Shown here in pieces: positions 20,532-29,830 of a DNA stretch of 64,000 nt. A model generated the notes under the pieces. The model made no database searches, was not told where the DNA came from, and saw only the letters and a program-made list of their open reading frames with translations. The translations under genes were made by a program, and so were the position numbers. Source of the DNA: Burkholderia ubonensis (GTDB lineage Bacteria; Pseudomonadota; Gammaproteobacteria; Burkholderiales; Burkholderiaceae); the NCBI RefSeq assembly GCF_001718695.1, contig NZ_CP013420.1:124001-188000 (forward strand), given 5' to 3'. Each line of letters starts with the position of its first letter. The first letter of the stretch is position 1.

Positions 20532-20852
20532 ATGGCGTGGGTATGGTTGTTGATCGCCGGATTGCTGGAAGTGGCCTGGGCGGCCGGCATGAAATCGTCG
20601 GAAGGGTTCACCCGGCTCGGGCCGTCGGTGTTTACGATCGTCACCGCGCTGGCCAGCTTCGGGCTGCTCGCGCTCGCGATGCGCCAGCTGCCGCTCGGCA
20701 CCGCGTACGCGGTGTGGACCGGCATCGGCGCGGTCGGCGCGTTCGTGTTCGGCATCGTGATGATGGGCGAGGCGCTGACCGTCGCCCGCATCGCGAGCGC
20801 GTCGCTGATCGTGCTCGGGCTGGTCGGCCTGAAGCTGTCATCGGGCGCTTGA
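20532..20852 (+). CDS. sugE: Guanidinium exporter, SMR family (Gdx/SugE)
   Basis: 106 residues with four membrane helices, typical of small multidrug resistance proteins. The conserved glutamate in LLEVAWAAGMK (residue 13) and the WAAGMKSSEGF motif mark the Gdx/SugE branch rather than EmrE. Gdx exchanges guanidinium for protons. The guanidine-II riboswitch directly upstream confirms this role. GAG lies shortly before the ATG. Confidence 0.95.
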   Translation: MAWVWLLIAGLLEVAWAAGMKSSEGFTRLGPSVFTIVTALASFGLLALAMRQLPLGTAYAVWTGIGAVGAFVFGIVMMGEALTVARIASASLIVLGLVGLKLSSGA

Positions 20853-21077
20853 CGCCCCTGATGCCCGTGACGCCGGCAGGCACGTCCCCATGCGCCTGCG
20901 CCACCCTGTGGAATTGCGCGGCGCTGCCGATAGCCTGTCTATAATGGAACGCATTCGAGCCTGATTGCCGGTGCGCCGTTCGCGGCCGGCGGCACCGGTC
21001 GCCACGCGCCGCGCGGCCGTCACACCGACTCGATCCGATCAATCGGCAAAGCGCACGCAACGTGCAAGGAGAGGGCC

Positions 21078-21691
21078 ATGATCGAAGCCATTTCGCTCGG
21101 CGCGGGGCTGGCGTGGGCGAGCGGCCTGCGCCTGTACCTGACGGTGCTGATCGCGGGCGTGCTGGCGCGCGCCGGCTGGCTCCACTTGCCCGATACGCTT
21201 GCCGTCCTCACGTCGCCGTGGGTGATCGGCGCCGGGCGCTGCTCGCGATCGCCGAATTCCTCGCCGACAAGATTCCCGCGTTCGATTCGCTGTGGGACGC
21301 GGTGCACACGTTCATCCGCATTCCGGCCGGCGCCGTGCTCGCGGCCGGCGCGCTCGGCCATGCCGACCCGACCGTGCTCGCGGTCGCCGGGCTCGCGGGC
21401 GGCTCGCTCGCCGGCGCCGCGCACATCACGAAGGCCGGCACGCGCGCGCTGATCAACCTGTCCCCCGAGCCGATCTCGAACTGGATCGCGTCGTCGACCG
21501 AGGACGGCCTCGTGTTCGGCGGGCTCGCGCTCGCGTTCTTCGTGCCGCTGCTGTTCCTCGTGCTGCTCGCGGCCTTCATCGCGTGCTCGGCGTGGGCGCT
21601 GCCGCGCCTGTGGCGCGGCGTGTCGGGCGGCTTCCGGGGCATGGCGAACCACATGGTGTCGCGGCTGAACTCGGTCGGGAAGCGGGATTGA
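21078..21691 (+). CDS. DUF4126 membrane protein (frameshifted)
   Basis: Starts MIEAISLGAGLAWASGLRLYL after GAGAGG. After PWVIGAG at about codon 53 the frame is lost, and the next frame continues ALLAIAEFLADKIPAFDSLWD through hydrophobic segments to VSRLNSVGKRD. One missing G in the run at 21234-21236 restores a 204-residue DUF4126 protein with several membrane helices. Function unknown. Its TGA is at 21689-21691, just before a tandem repeat. Confidence 0.8.
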
Positions 21692-21693
21692 CC

Positions 21694-21739
21694 GGGCGGC
21701 CATCCGTGGGGCGGCCATCCGTGGGGCGGCCATCCGGTG
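21694..21739. repeat. Three tandem 15-bp repeats
   Basis: GGGCGGCCATCCGTG twice plus a third copy with one extra base, immediately after the DUF4126 stop. In the frame of the downstream permease it encodes GRPSV units. It is related to the array at 8021-8050 on the opposite strand (13/15 matches). Confidence 0.8.
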
Positions 21740-24318
21740 GGCGCGATGACGCGGCCGGCGCGGCGCATGCCGGTCGATTCGGCCGGCGCGACCTGATCCG
21801 GCAGGCCATCCGCATGACCGGGCGCGACTGGCGCGCGGGCGAGCTGACGCTGCTCGTGCTCGCGCTGGTGCTGGCGGTCGCCGCGCTGACGAGCGTCGGC
21901 TTCCTCGCCGACCGGCTGCGCCAGGGGCTCGAGCGCGATGCGCGCCAGATGCTCGGCGCCGATTTCGTCGTGCGCGGCGATCGTCCGGTCGACCCGTCGT
22001 TCGACCGGCAGGCCCGCTCGCTCGGGCTGCGCACCGCGACCACGGCCATCTTTCCCAGCATGATCGGCTCGACCGTCGGCGAGGCGACCGGCGACGCGCC
22101 GCCCGCACGGCTCGCGGCCGTGAAGGCCGTGTCGCCGGACTATCCGCTGCGCGGCGCGGTCGAGATCGCGCCGGCCGGGGGCGCGCCCGCGCGCAAGGCG
22201 GCCGCGATTCCCGCGCCCGGCACGGTCTGGGCCGATCCCGCGCTGCTCGACGCGCTGCACCTGAAGGCCGGCGACACCGTGCGCGTCGGGCTGCGCACGT
22301 TCACGGTCGCGGCGTCGATCGTCCGCGAGCTCGATCGCGGCTTCTCGTTCGTCAATTTCTCGCCGCGGCTGATGATGCGCGCCGACGAGCTGGCCGCGAC
22401 CGGGCTCACCGGCTACGGCAGCCGCGTCACCTATCGCCTGCTGGTGGCCGGCGACGCCGACGCGGTCGCGCGGTTCGAGGCGTACGCGCACATGCGCGTC
22501 GACGGCGGCAGGTTGCGCGGCGTCGGCCTCGAATCGCTGCAGGAAGGGCAGCCGCAGGTGCGCCAGACGCTCGACCGCGCCCGCCATTTCCTGACGCTCG
22601 TCGCGCTCCTGACCGCGCTGCTCGCGGCGGTCGCGATCGCGATGGCCGCGCAGCGCTACATGCGCCGCCATCTCGACGGTTGCGCGACGATGCGCTGCCT
22701 CGGCGTCAGCCGCCGCACGCTCGGCGCGCTGTTCGCGCTCGAATTTCTCGGCATCGGCATCGTGGGCGGCGTGGCGGGCGCGGTGCTCGGCTACGGCGGC
22801 CACTGGGTGCTGCTCGCGGCGCTCGGCGGCCTGATCGAAGTCGTGCTGCCGCCGCCGACGCCGTGGCCGGCCGCCATCGGCATCGGCGCGGCGCTCGTGC
22901 TGCTGCTCGGCTTCGCGCTGCCGCCGCTCGCGCCGCTCACGCGCGTGCCGCCGGTGCGCGTGCTGCGGCGCGAATGGGGCGACGCGGCACGCATCGCGTG
23001 GGCGGCGTATGCGGTCGGCATCGTGCTGTTCGCCGGGCTGCTGATCGCTGCCGCGGGCAGCCTGAAGCTCGGACTGATCGTCGCGGGCGGGTTCGCCGGC
23101 GCGCTGGTCGGTTTCGCGCTGATCGCGAGGCTCGCGCTGTTCGCGGCCGTGCGCGCGGTGCGCAACGGGCGCGTCGCGGCGGGCCTCGGCTGGCGCTACG
23201 CGCTCGCGTCGCTGCACCGGCGCGGCACCGCGAGTTCGCTGCAGATTACCGCGCTCGCGCTCGGCCTGATGTGCCTGCTGCTGATCGCGATCACGCGCAA
23301 CGACCTGGTCGCCGGCTGGCGGCAGTCGACGCCGCCCGACGCGCCGAACCAGTTCCTGATCGATATCCAGCCCGACCAGCGCGCCGACGTCGCCGCGTAT
23401 CTCGCCGCGCACGGCGTGCGCGATGCGGTGCCCGCGCCGATGGTGCGCGGCCGTCTCGTCGCGATCAACGGCAAGCCGGTGAATCCGGATGCCTACCAGG
23501 ACGACGACGCGCGCCGGCTCGTCGACCGCGAGTTCAACCTGTCGTATACGACCGAGCTGCCGCCCGACAACCGGATCACGGCCGGCGACTGGTTCGGCAC
23601 GGCGACGACGCCGCAGATCTCGATCGAATCCGGCCTCGCGCAGATGCTGAACGTGAAGCCCGGCGACGTGCTGCGCTTCGACGTGACGGGCCTGCCGGTC
23701 GAGGCGCCGGTCACGAGCGTGCGCAAGCTCGACTGGGGCACGTTCCGCGTCAACTTCTTCGTGCTGATGCCGCCCAAGACGCTCAAGGATTATCCGGCGA
23801 TCTACCTGACGAGCTTCCACCTGCCGGCCGCGCGCGCGTCGCTGCTCGATCCGCTGATCGCGCGCTACCCGAACCTGACCGCGATCGACGTCGCGCCGAT
23901 CCTCGCGCAACTGCAGCGCATGATGGTGCAGGTGATCGGCGCGGTGCAGTTCCTGTTCGTGTTCACGCTCGCGGCCGGCGTGCTGGTGCTCTATACGGCG
24001 CTGGCCGGCTCGCGCGACGAGCGGGTGAGGGAGGCGGCGCTGTTGCGCGCGCTCGGCGCGTCGCGTGCGCAGGTGGGCGCGGTGCAGCGCGCCGAATTCA
24101 TCGTCGTCGGCGCGCTGGCCGGCGTGCTGGCGGCGGCGGGCGCGCTCGGCGTCGGCTGGGTGCTCGCGGCGCGCGTGTTCGATTTCCGGCTCGCGGTCGA
24201 TCCGTGGCTCGTGCCGGCCGGCATCGCGGCCGGCGTCGCGTGCGCGGGTGCGGCCGGCTGGCTGAGCCTGCATAATGTGCTGCGGCGCCCCGCGCTGCAG
24301 TCGCTGCGCGACGCGTGA
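21721..24318 (+). CDS. ABC transporter permease, FtsX-like (YbbP type)
   Basis: Large permease of about 830-865 residues with an N-terminal helix (LTLLVLALVLAVAAL), an extracytoplasmic domain, a central block of helices and a C-terminal FtsX domain (LYTALAGSRDERVREAALLRALGASRAQV). The layout fits YbbP-type permeases, predicted to export or extract lipophilic substrates with a YbbA-like ATPase, which is not in the window. The start is unclear. Homology covers RRDLIRQAIRM, before the first ATG at 21814, so initiation must be at TTG 21688, GTG 21706 or GTG 21721, within or beside the repeat array. Confidence 0.85.
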   Translation: MGRPSGGRDDAAGAAHAGRFGRRDLIRQAIRMTGRDWRAGELTLLVLALVLAVAALTSVGFLADRLRQGLERDARQMLGADFVVRGDRPVDPSFDRQARSLGLRTATTAIFPSMIGSTVGEATGDAPPARLAAVKAVSPDYPLRGAVEIAPAGGAPARKAAAIPAPGTVWADPALLDALHLKAGDTVRVGLRTFTVAASIVRELDRGFSFVNFSPRLMMRADELAATGLTGYGSRVTYRLLVAGDADAVARFEAYAHMRVDGGRLRGVGLESLQEGQPQVRQTLDRARHFLTLVALLTALLAAVAIAMAAQRYMRRHLDGCATMRCLGVSRRTLGALFALEFLGIGIVGGVAGAVLGYGGHWVLLAALGGLIEVVLPPPTPWPAAIGIGAALVLLLGFALPPLAPLTRVPPVRVLRREWGDAARIAWAAYAVGIVLFAGLLIAAAGSLKLGLIVAGGFAGALVGFALIARLALFAAVRAVRNGRVAAGLGWRYALASLHRRGTASSLQITALALGLMCLLLIAITRNDLVAGWRQSTPPDAPNQFLIDIQPDQRADVAAYLAAHGVRDAVPAPMVRGRLVAINGKPVNPDAYQDDDARRLVDREFNLSYTTELPPDNRITAGDWFGTATTPQISIESGLAQMLNVKPGDVLRFDVTGLPVEAPVTSVRKLDWGTFRVNFFVLMPPKTLKDYPAIYLTSFHLPAARASLLDPLIARYPNLTAIDVAPILAQLQRMMVQVIGAVQFLFVFTLAAGVLVLYTALAGSRDERVREAALLRALGASRAQVGAVQRAEFIVVGALAGVLAAAGALGVGWVLAARVFDFRLAVDPWLVPAGIAAGVACAGAAGWLSLHNVLRRPALQSLRDA

Positions 24319-24361
24319 GCGTCGCCGGCAGCCCCGAACACCTGATTTCCGATTGATTCGT

Positions 24362-24772
24362 ATGACCGATGTGAATGACGAAGCGCCGTCGCAGCCGACG
24401 GCGTTCGAACTCGTGGGCGGCGAAGGCCGCGTGCGCGAGATGGTGGACCGCTTCTACGACCTGATGGACCTCGAGCCGGAATTCGCGGAGATCCGCGCGC
24501 TCCACCCGGCGTCGCTCGACGGCTCCCGCGACAGGCTGTTCTGGTTCCTGTGCGGCTGGCTCGGCGGGCCCGATCACTACATCAGCCGCTTCGGCCACCC
24601 GCGCCTGCGCGCGCGGCACCTGCCGTTCCCGATCGCGTCGGTCGAGCGCGACCAGTGGCTGCGCTGCATGGCCTGGGCGATGGAGGACGTCGGCCTGCCC
24701 GAGCCGCTGCGCGAGCGGCTGATGCATTCGTTCTACGACACCGCCGACTGGATGCGCAACCGGCCCGGTTGA
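24362..24772 (+). CDS. Group II truncated haemoglobin
   Basis: 136 residues. The 2-on-2 globin fold is indicated by FYDLMDLEPEFAEIRALHP, LFWFLCGWLGGPDHYISRFGHPRLRARHLPF (proximal His region) and a conserved Trp near the C-terminus (TADWMRNRPG). Such globins bind oxygen or NO and may protect against nitrosative stress. Starts MTDVNDEAPSQ. Confidence 0.9.
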   Translation: MTDVNDEAPSQPTAFELVGGEGRVREMVDRFYDLMDLEPEFAEIRALHPASLDGSRDRLFWFLCGWLGGPDHYISRFGHPRLRARHLPFPIASVERDQWLRCMAWAMEDVGLPEPLRERLMHSFYDTADWMRNRPG

Positions 24773-24874
24773 TCGGCCGGTACGCCGCAGCGGCGCGCGC
24801 GCACGAGGTGGATCTGGGCGCGCGCCGGATGCGGCGCGACACTGGCCGTCTCCCCATTGCTGCGAGGCTGCTCG

Positions 24875-25606
24875 ATGACGACCCATGCCCTGTTTCGGGA
24901 AGACGCGTACCTGACGCGCTGCGACGCGATCGTCACGGCGGTCGGCGAAGACGGCATCCAGCTCGACCGCACGGTGTTCTATCCGCTCGGCGGCGGCCAG
25001 GCGGGCGACTGCGGCATGCTGACGCTGCCGGACGGCGCATCGATCGCGATCGCCGACACGCGCAAGGCGAAATTCGACGGCGCGACGCCCGACGACGCCG
25101 CGCACGTGCCGGCGCCGGGGCAGGAGGCGGGCATCGCGGCGCTCGCGCCCGGCGCGCGCGTGGTCGCCGAAATCGACTGGTCGCGCCGCTATCGGCACAT
25201 GCGGCTGCACACGGCCGCGCACCTGATGTGCGCGGTGCTGCCGTATCCGGTCGACGGCTGCAGCGTGACGGCCGATTACGTGCGGCTCGACTTCGCGACG
25301 GCCGAGCCGATCGACCGCGACGACGTCGAGCGGCGGCTGGCCGAACTGATCGGCGGCGCGCATCCGGTCACGACCGAATGGATCACCGACGACGAGATGG
25401 CCGCGCGGCCCGAACTCGTGCGCACGATGAGCGTGAAGCCGCCGATGGGCCTCGGCCGCGTGCGGCTGCTGCGGATCGACGGTGTCGACCTGCAGCCGTG
25501 CGGCGGCACGCACGTGCGCAACACGTCGGAAATCGGCGGCCTGCGGGTCGCGAAACTCGAAAAGAAGAGTGCGCGCACACGGCGCGTCGTTCTGGAGCTT
25601 GCATGA
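24875..25606 (+). CDS. Alanyl-tRNA editing protein (AlaX)
   Basis: 243 residues homologous to the editing domain of alanyl-tRNA synthetase. It would hydrolyse Ser- or Gly-tRNA(Ala) in trans. Zinc-site motifs are present: RLHTAAHL and CGGTHVRN. It starts MTTHALFREDAYLTRC at 24875; an upstream start at 24857 is possible but less likely. Its TGA overlaps the next ATG (ATGA). Confidence 0.93.
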   Translation: MTTHALFREDAYLTRCDAIVTAVGEDGIQLDRTVFYPLGGGQAGDCGMLTLPDGASIAIADTRKAKFDGATPDDAAHVPAPGQEAGIAALAPGARVVAEIDWSRRYRHMRLHTAAHLMCAVLPYPVDGCSVTADYVRLDFATAEPIDRDDVERRLAELIGGAHPVTTEWITDDEMAARPELVRTMSVKPPMGLGRVRLLRIDGVDLQPCGGTHVRNTSEIGGLRVAKLEKKSARTRRVVLELA

Positions 25607-26229
25607 CGGTGAATGACGCGAACAACACGCATAACGACGCGGCGGCGCTCGATCCGCGTGCCCGCGACGTGCTGGATTTCTGGTTCGGCGCGCCCGGCTC
25701 GGCGGAATTCGGCCACCCGCGCAAGATCTGGTTCAACGGCGGCGCGGCGCTCGATGCCGCGCTGCGCGAGCGCTACGGCGCGCTGCTCGACGCGGCATGC
25801 GACGGCGCCTGCGACGACTGGGCCGCGTCGCCGCTCGGCGCGCTCGCGCTGATCGTCGTGCTCGACCAGTTCTCGCGCAACGTTCATCGCGGCACGCCGC
25901 GCGCGTTCGCCGCGGACCCGAAGGCGCTCGCGGTCGCACGCAGACTGGTCGCCGCGGGGTGGGATGCCGACCTGCCGAGCGGCCATCACCGCGCGTTTGC
26001 GTATCTGCCGTTCGAGCACGACGAGTCGCCGGACAGCCAGCGCGAAGCCGTGCGGCTGTGCGAGGGGATCAGGGAGGAGGCGGGGTGTGCCGGGTATCAC
26101 GATTTCGCGCTGCGGCATGCGGACGTGATCGCGCGCTTCGGCCAGTTCCCGCACCGGAACGCGATTCTCGGGCGCGCGTCGACCGCAGAGGAGGCTGTGT
26201 TCCTCCGCGAGCCGGGGTCGTCGTTCTGA
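25603..26229 (+). CDS. DUF924 family protein
   Basis: 208 residues. Motifs VLDFWFGAPGSAEFG, VVLDQFSRNVHRGTPRAFAAD and AYLPFEHDESPDSQREAV match DUF924, an all-helical TPR-like family of unknown role. The start codon overlaps the stop of the AlaX gene by four bases, suggesting translational coupling. The MTVNDANNTHNDA N-terminus is divergent. Confidence 0.9.
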   Translation: MTVNDANNTHNDAAALDPRARDVLDFWFGAPGSAEFGHPRKIWFNGGAALDAALRERYGALLDAACDGACDDWAASPLGALALIVVLDQFSRNVHRGTPRAFAADPKALAVARRLVAAGWDADLPSGHHRAFAYLPFEHDESPDSQREAVRLCEGIREEAGCAGYHDFALRHADVIARFGQFPHRNAILGRASTAEEAVFLREPGSSF

Positions 26230-26317
26230 CGCGTAGTGAGGTGGGCCGGCCGGGCCCGCGATGCAGCGCGGCCCGCCCGGCATGCCGCTCGAAGGCGCGA
26301 TGCGCCTTCAACCACCG

Positions 26318-28243
26318 TCATTGCGGGTGCTGCTCCGGCGTGCGCACGTAGACGCGCAGCATCTCGTTGTCGTCGCCCGGCCGGGCGCCCGTCCAGAACA
26401 GCTTCCATTCGCTGCCCGGCGACGGATCGACGGCACGCACGCCCTGGACGATCATCCACGTGCAGCGCGTCGCCGCCGGGTCGGAGACGGGCCGGTGCAG
26501 GATGCCGGAGAAGTAGTAGAGCATCGGCGCTTCCGACTCGCCGAGCCCGTTCAGGCTCGCCATGCAGTCGCCGTCGTTCCATTCGAGCGCGAGGTGCGCG
26601 TTCAGGTCTTCGTACACCGAACGGTAGCTTTTCGCGACGTCGAGCCACGGCAGCAGCAGCGTGTAGACGAGGCCCCACGCGACGATCGCGCCCGACGCCC
26701 ACGACAGTGCGCCGCGCCAGCGGCCCGTCGTGCGCAGCGTCGGCAGCAGCCAGAGCCATCCGACCGTCAGCGCGAGCGCGCCGAGCACGAGGCCCGGTTC
26801 GATCGGCATCGTCCAGTCGAGCGGCAGCCAGCGGCCGAGCGGCGCGAGGCGTTCGTGCGACGCGGCCGGATCGGCCATCACCGACCAGATCGTCCATGCG
26901 AGCACCGCGATGCTGCCGAACAGCGCGCGGCTCAGGTAATCCCACGCGACGTGCAGCCTTTGCGGCAGGCGGTCGATCGCCTGCGCGGCGACCAGCGCGA
27001 GCGGCGCGAAGAACGGCAGGATGTAGAGCTGGCGCGACGTCGCGGACACTTCCAGCACTGCCAGCCCGACGCCGGCGAACACGACCGGCAGCGCGATGCG
27101 CGGCGCGCGCCAGTCACGCCATGCGCCCCGGGCGAGCGCGACGATCGCGAGCGGCGTGACCGGGATGCCGACGGTCAGGAACGCGCGCAGGATGAACAGC
27201 GGCTTGTCGTTTTCCGCGCCGAGCTGCGGCACCGAGAAGCCGAAGAAGCGGCCGACGTTGTTGTCCCAGAACCAGGTGAGGAAGAGCGTCTCGGAGCGCA
27301 GGAACAGCGCGGTCGGCCAGATGATCGCGAACGGCGCGAACACCAGCGCGGCGATGCTGAGCGCGCGCGCGAACGCGCGGGTGCGGCATTCGGGATAGAG
27401 CGCCAGCACGGCGGTCAGCGTGGCGCCGAACACCAGCGGCACGAACAGTCCCTTCGCCATCAACGCGACGCCGACGCCCGCGCCGAACAGCGGCGCAGCC
27501 CAGGGGCCGGACGGCCGCACCGGCAGCCCGTGCTGCAATTGGCGCCCGCGCGCGACGTGCTGCATCACGAGTTCGAGCAGGCCGCAAAACGCGATTGCCG
27601 TGCCGGCGAACAGCGCGACGTCCGTCATCATGTCATGCACGTGCTTGACGACGACGAGGCTGCTTGCGCACAGCGCGACCGGCCCGATCACCTTCAGGTC
27701 GAACCAGCCGGCAGCGCCGCTCGCGACGCGCGCCGCGCGCGCGGTGAAGCCGAACGCGAGCGCCGCGAACAGCGCGCTCGCGAGCCGCGCCGCGTCGTGC
27801 AGCGGCAGCACGCGCTGCAGCAGCCAGGCGAGGCTCGTCGCGACCCAGGCGTAGAGCGGCGGCTTTTCCATGAACGGCGCGCCGGCATTGGTCGGCACGA
27901 CGAGGTCGCCGGTCTCGAGCATGTGCTGGATGATGCCGAACGTGTAGGTTTCGTCCTGCTTCCACGGATCATGGCCCACTATGCCGGGCAGCAGGTACGC
28001 AGCCGCCAGTGCCGCGACCAGCAGCCACGCGCGCCAGGCCAGCCGCAGCGCGCGGTCGCGGGGCGCGTCGGCGACGCTCACGGCCACCGTCACGGCCGCA
28101 GCCGCGGCCGCGGCTGCCGCCCCGGACGGCGAGCCGGCGGTATGAAGCGTCGTATCGAGGTCGGGATCGGCGGCCGATCGGGTGTGGTGTGCCGAGGCTG
28201 GCACGGACGTGCGTCGCCGGCTGGGTGCTGCGGTTCCTGGCAT
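26318..28243 (-). CDS. GT39/ArnT-like membrane glycosyltransferase
   Basis: 641 residues with about twelve hydrophobic helices. The first lumenal loop shows GHDPWKQDETYTFGIIQHMLETGDLVVP and FMEKPPLYAW, the acidic catalytic loop of ArnT/PMT enzymes that use polyprenyl-phosphate sugars. It may modify lipid A or another envelope polymer. I chose the ATG at 28243 (MPGTAAPSRRR); the first 70 residues are Ala-rich and poorly conserved. The gene stands alone on the minus strand, convergent with the DUF924 gene. Confidence 0.9.
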   Translation of the reverse strand: MPGTAAPSRRRTSVPASAHHTRSAADPDLDTTLHTAGSPSGAAAAAAAAAVTVAVSVADAPRDRALRLAWRAWLLVAALAAAYLLPGIVGHDPWKQDETYTFGIIQHMLETGDLVVPTNAGAPFMEKPPLYAWVATSLAWLLQRVLPLHDAARLASALFAALAFGFTARAARVASGAAGWFDLKVIGPVALCASSLVVVKHVHDMMTDVALFAGTAIAFCGLLELVMQHVARGRQLQHGLPVRPSGPWAAPLFGAGVGVALMAKGLFVPLVFGATLTAVLALYPECRTRAFARALSIAALVFAPFAIIWPTALFLRSETLFLTWFWDNNVGRFFGFSVPQLGAENDKPLFILRAFLTVGIPVTPLAIVALARGAWRDWRAPRIALPVVFAGVGLAVLEVSATSRQLYILPFFAPLALVAAQAIDRLPQRLHVAWDYLSRALFGSIAVLAWTIWSVMADPAASHERLAPLGRWLPLDWTMPIEPGLVLGALALTVGWLWLLPTLRTTGRWRGALSWASGAIVAWGLVYTLLLPWLDVAKSYRSVYEDLNAHLALEWNDGDCMASLNGLGESEAPMLYYFSGILHRPVSDPAATRCTWMIVQGVRAVDPSPGSEWKLFWTGARPGDDNEMLRVYVRTPEQHPQ

Positions 28244-28470
28244 GGAAAAGATCTCGGTCTGGTGAAGCCGGGCCGGCGACATTGGCCGGGCCGTTTTGGT
28301 TTGCATCGACGCGACCTGGCAGCCGGATGGCCGGTTGCGTCGCTGGGCGCTAGTAGACCACGAAACTGTTACGGATGTTTACTGGGAGCGCCACGATATT
28401 GTGGAGATTTGTGGTGTTGTGACCACCGGGCGAGTCGGGCGGCGGCCGGGGCGGCCGCCCTGGGGCCGGA

Positions 28471-29232
28471 TCAGCGGCCGCCGCCGACGTCGAGGAGGGC
28501 GCCGGTCGTATACGACGCGGCATCGCCGAGCAGCCAGACGATCGCCTCGGCGACTTCCTGCGCTTCGCCCGCGCGGCCGAGCGGCGTCTGCGCGCCGAGG
28601 CGGCCGGCGCGGCCCGGCTGGCCGCCGCTCGCGTGGATCTCGGTTTCGATCAGGCCCGGCCGCACGGCGTTCACGCGCACGCCGTGCGGCCCGAGTTCCT
28701 TCGCGAGGCCGATCGTCAGCGAATCGACCGCGCCCTTCGACCCCGCATAGTCGACGTATTCGTTCGGCGAGCCGAGCCGGGCCGCGATCGACGACACGTT
28801 GACGATTGCGCCGCCGCGGCCGCCGCGATCGGTCGACAGCCGGCGCGCGGCCTCGCGCGCGCACAGGTACGCGCCGAGCACGTTGGTGTCGAACACCCGC
28901 TTCAGCCGTTCGACCGGCATGTCGGCGAGCGGCAGCGACGGCGCGACGATGCCGGCGTTGTTGACGAGCGCGTCGAGCCGGCCGAGCGTCGCGACGACGG
29001 TGTCGAACATCGCGACGACGTCCGCTTCGCTCGACACGTCGCCGGCCACGACGCACGCGCGGCCGCCCGCGTCGCGCACGGCGGCCGCGGTCGCGTCGGC
29101 CGCCGCCGCGTCGCGCGCGTAGTTGATGCCGACGTCCCAGCCGCGTGCAGCCGCGAGCACGGCGCATGCGCGGCCGATGCCGCGGCTCGCGCCGGTGATC
29201 AGGACGACTTTGCGTTCGGACGGTTCGGTCAT
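28471..29232 (-). CDS. SDR family oxidoreductase
   Basis: 253 residues. Complete classical SDR motifs: TGASRGIGRA, NNAGIVAP, VNVSSIAARLG and YAGSK, then VNAVRPGLIETEIHASGG. It resembles YgfF and glucose-1-dehydrogenase-like proteins; NADPH preference is plausible from the N-terminal residues. The substrate is unknown. It lies 16 bp downstream of the LOG gene and may be cotranscribed with it. Confidence 0.92.
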   Translation of the reverse strand: MTEPSERKVVLITGASRGIGRACAVLAAARGWDVGINYARDAAAADATAAAVRDAGGRACVVAGDVSSEADVVAMFDTVVATLGRLDALVNNAGIVAPSLPLADMPVERLKRVFDTNVLGAYLCAREAARRLSTDRGGRGGAIVNVSSIAARLGSPNEYVDYAGSKGAVDSLTIGLAKELGPHGVRVNAVRPGLIETEIHASGGQPGRAGRLGAQTPLGRAGEAQEVAEAIVWLLGDAASYTTGALLDVGGGR

Positions 29233-29248
29233 CGCGCGCGGCTTGGCG

Positions 29249-29830
29249 TCATTCGGTTTCGTCGGGCGCCCACTTGTCGCGCGTGGGCGGCTGGTAGCCG
29301 CGCAGCTGCCCGATCAGCGCGGCCGGATCGGCGTCGATGCACAGCGTGTCGAAATAGGCGGGCCGCATGAAGCCTTCGTCGACCGTGTGCCGGAGCAGCG
29401 CGATCAGCGGATCGTAGAACGCGTCGATGTTGTAGAGCGCGACGGGCTTGCGGTGATAGCCGAGCTGCGCCCACGTGTAGACCTCGAAGAATTCCTCGAG
29501 CGTGCCGGCGCCGCCGGGCATCGCGACGAACCCGTCGGCGAGGTCGGCCATCATCTTCTTGCGGTGATGCATGTCCGGCACCACGTGCAGCTCCGACAGG
29601 CCGGTGTGGCCGACTTCCTTGTCGACGAGCAGCTCGGGGATCACGCCGACCGCGCGGCCGCCGGCCGCCATCACTTCGTCGGCGATCGTGCCCATCAGCC
29701 CGACGCGGCCGCCGCCGTAGACGAGCGTGAGGCCGGCATCGACGAGGGCGCGGCCGAACGCGCGCGCGGCTTCCGCATAGACGGGCCGCACGCCGGGCGA
29801 CGACCCGCAGTACACGCATACGGCCTTCAT
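29249..29830 (-). CDS. LOG family protein (putative cytokinin riboside 5'-monophosphate phosphoribohydrolase)
   Basis: 193 residues beginning MKAVCVYCGSSPG. The signature PGGAGTLEEFFE and VYGGGRVGLMG are both present. LOG proteins release bases from nucleoside monophosphates; the in vivo substrate in Burkholderia is not known. The start codon overlaps the stop of the upstream TetR gene (ATGA), so the two are translationally coupled. Confidence 0.94.
   Translation of the reverse strand: MKAVCVYCGSSPGVRPVYAEAARAFGRALVDAGLTLVYGGGRVGLMGTIADEVMAAGGRAVGVIPELLVDKEVGHTGLSELHVVPDMHHRKKMMADLADGFVAMPGGAGTLEEFFEVYTWAQLGYHRKPVALYNIDAFYDPLIALLRHTVDEGFMRPAYFDTLCIDADPAALIGQLRGYQPPTRDKWAPDETE

Noticed and set aside
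8021..21739. 15-bp repeat arrays as CRISPR
   Set aside because: Units are contiguous without spacers and there are no cas genes.
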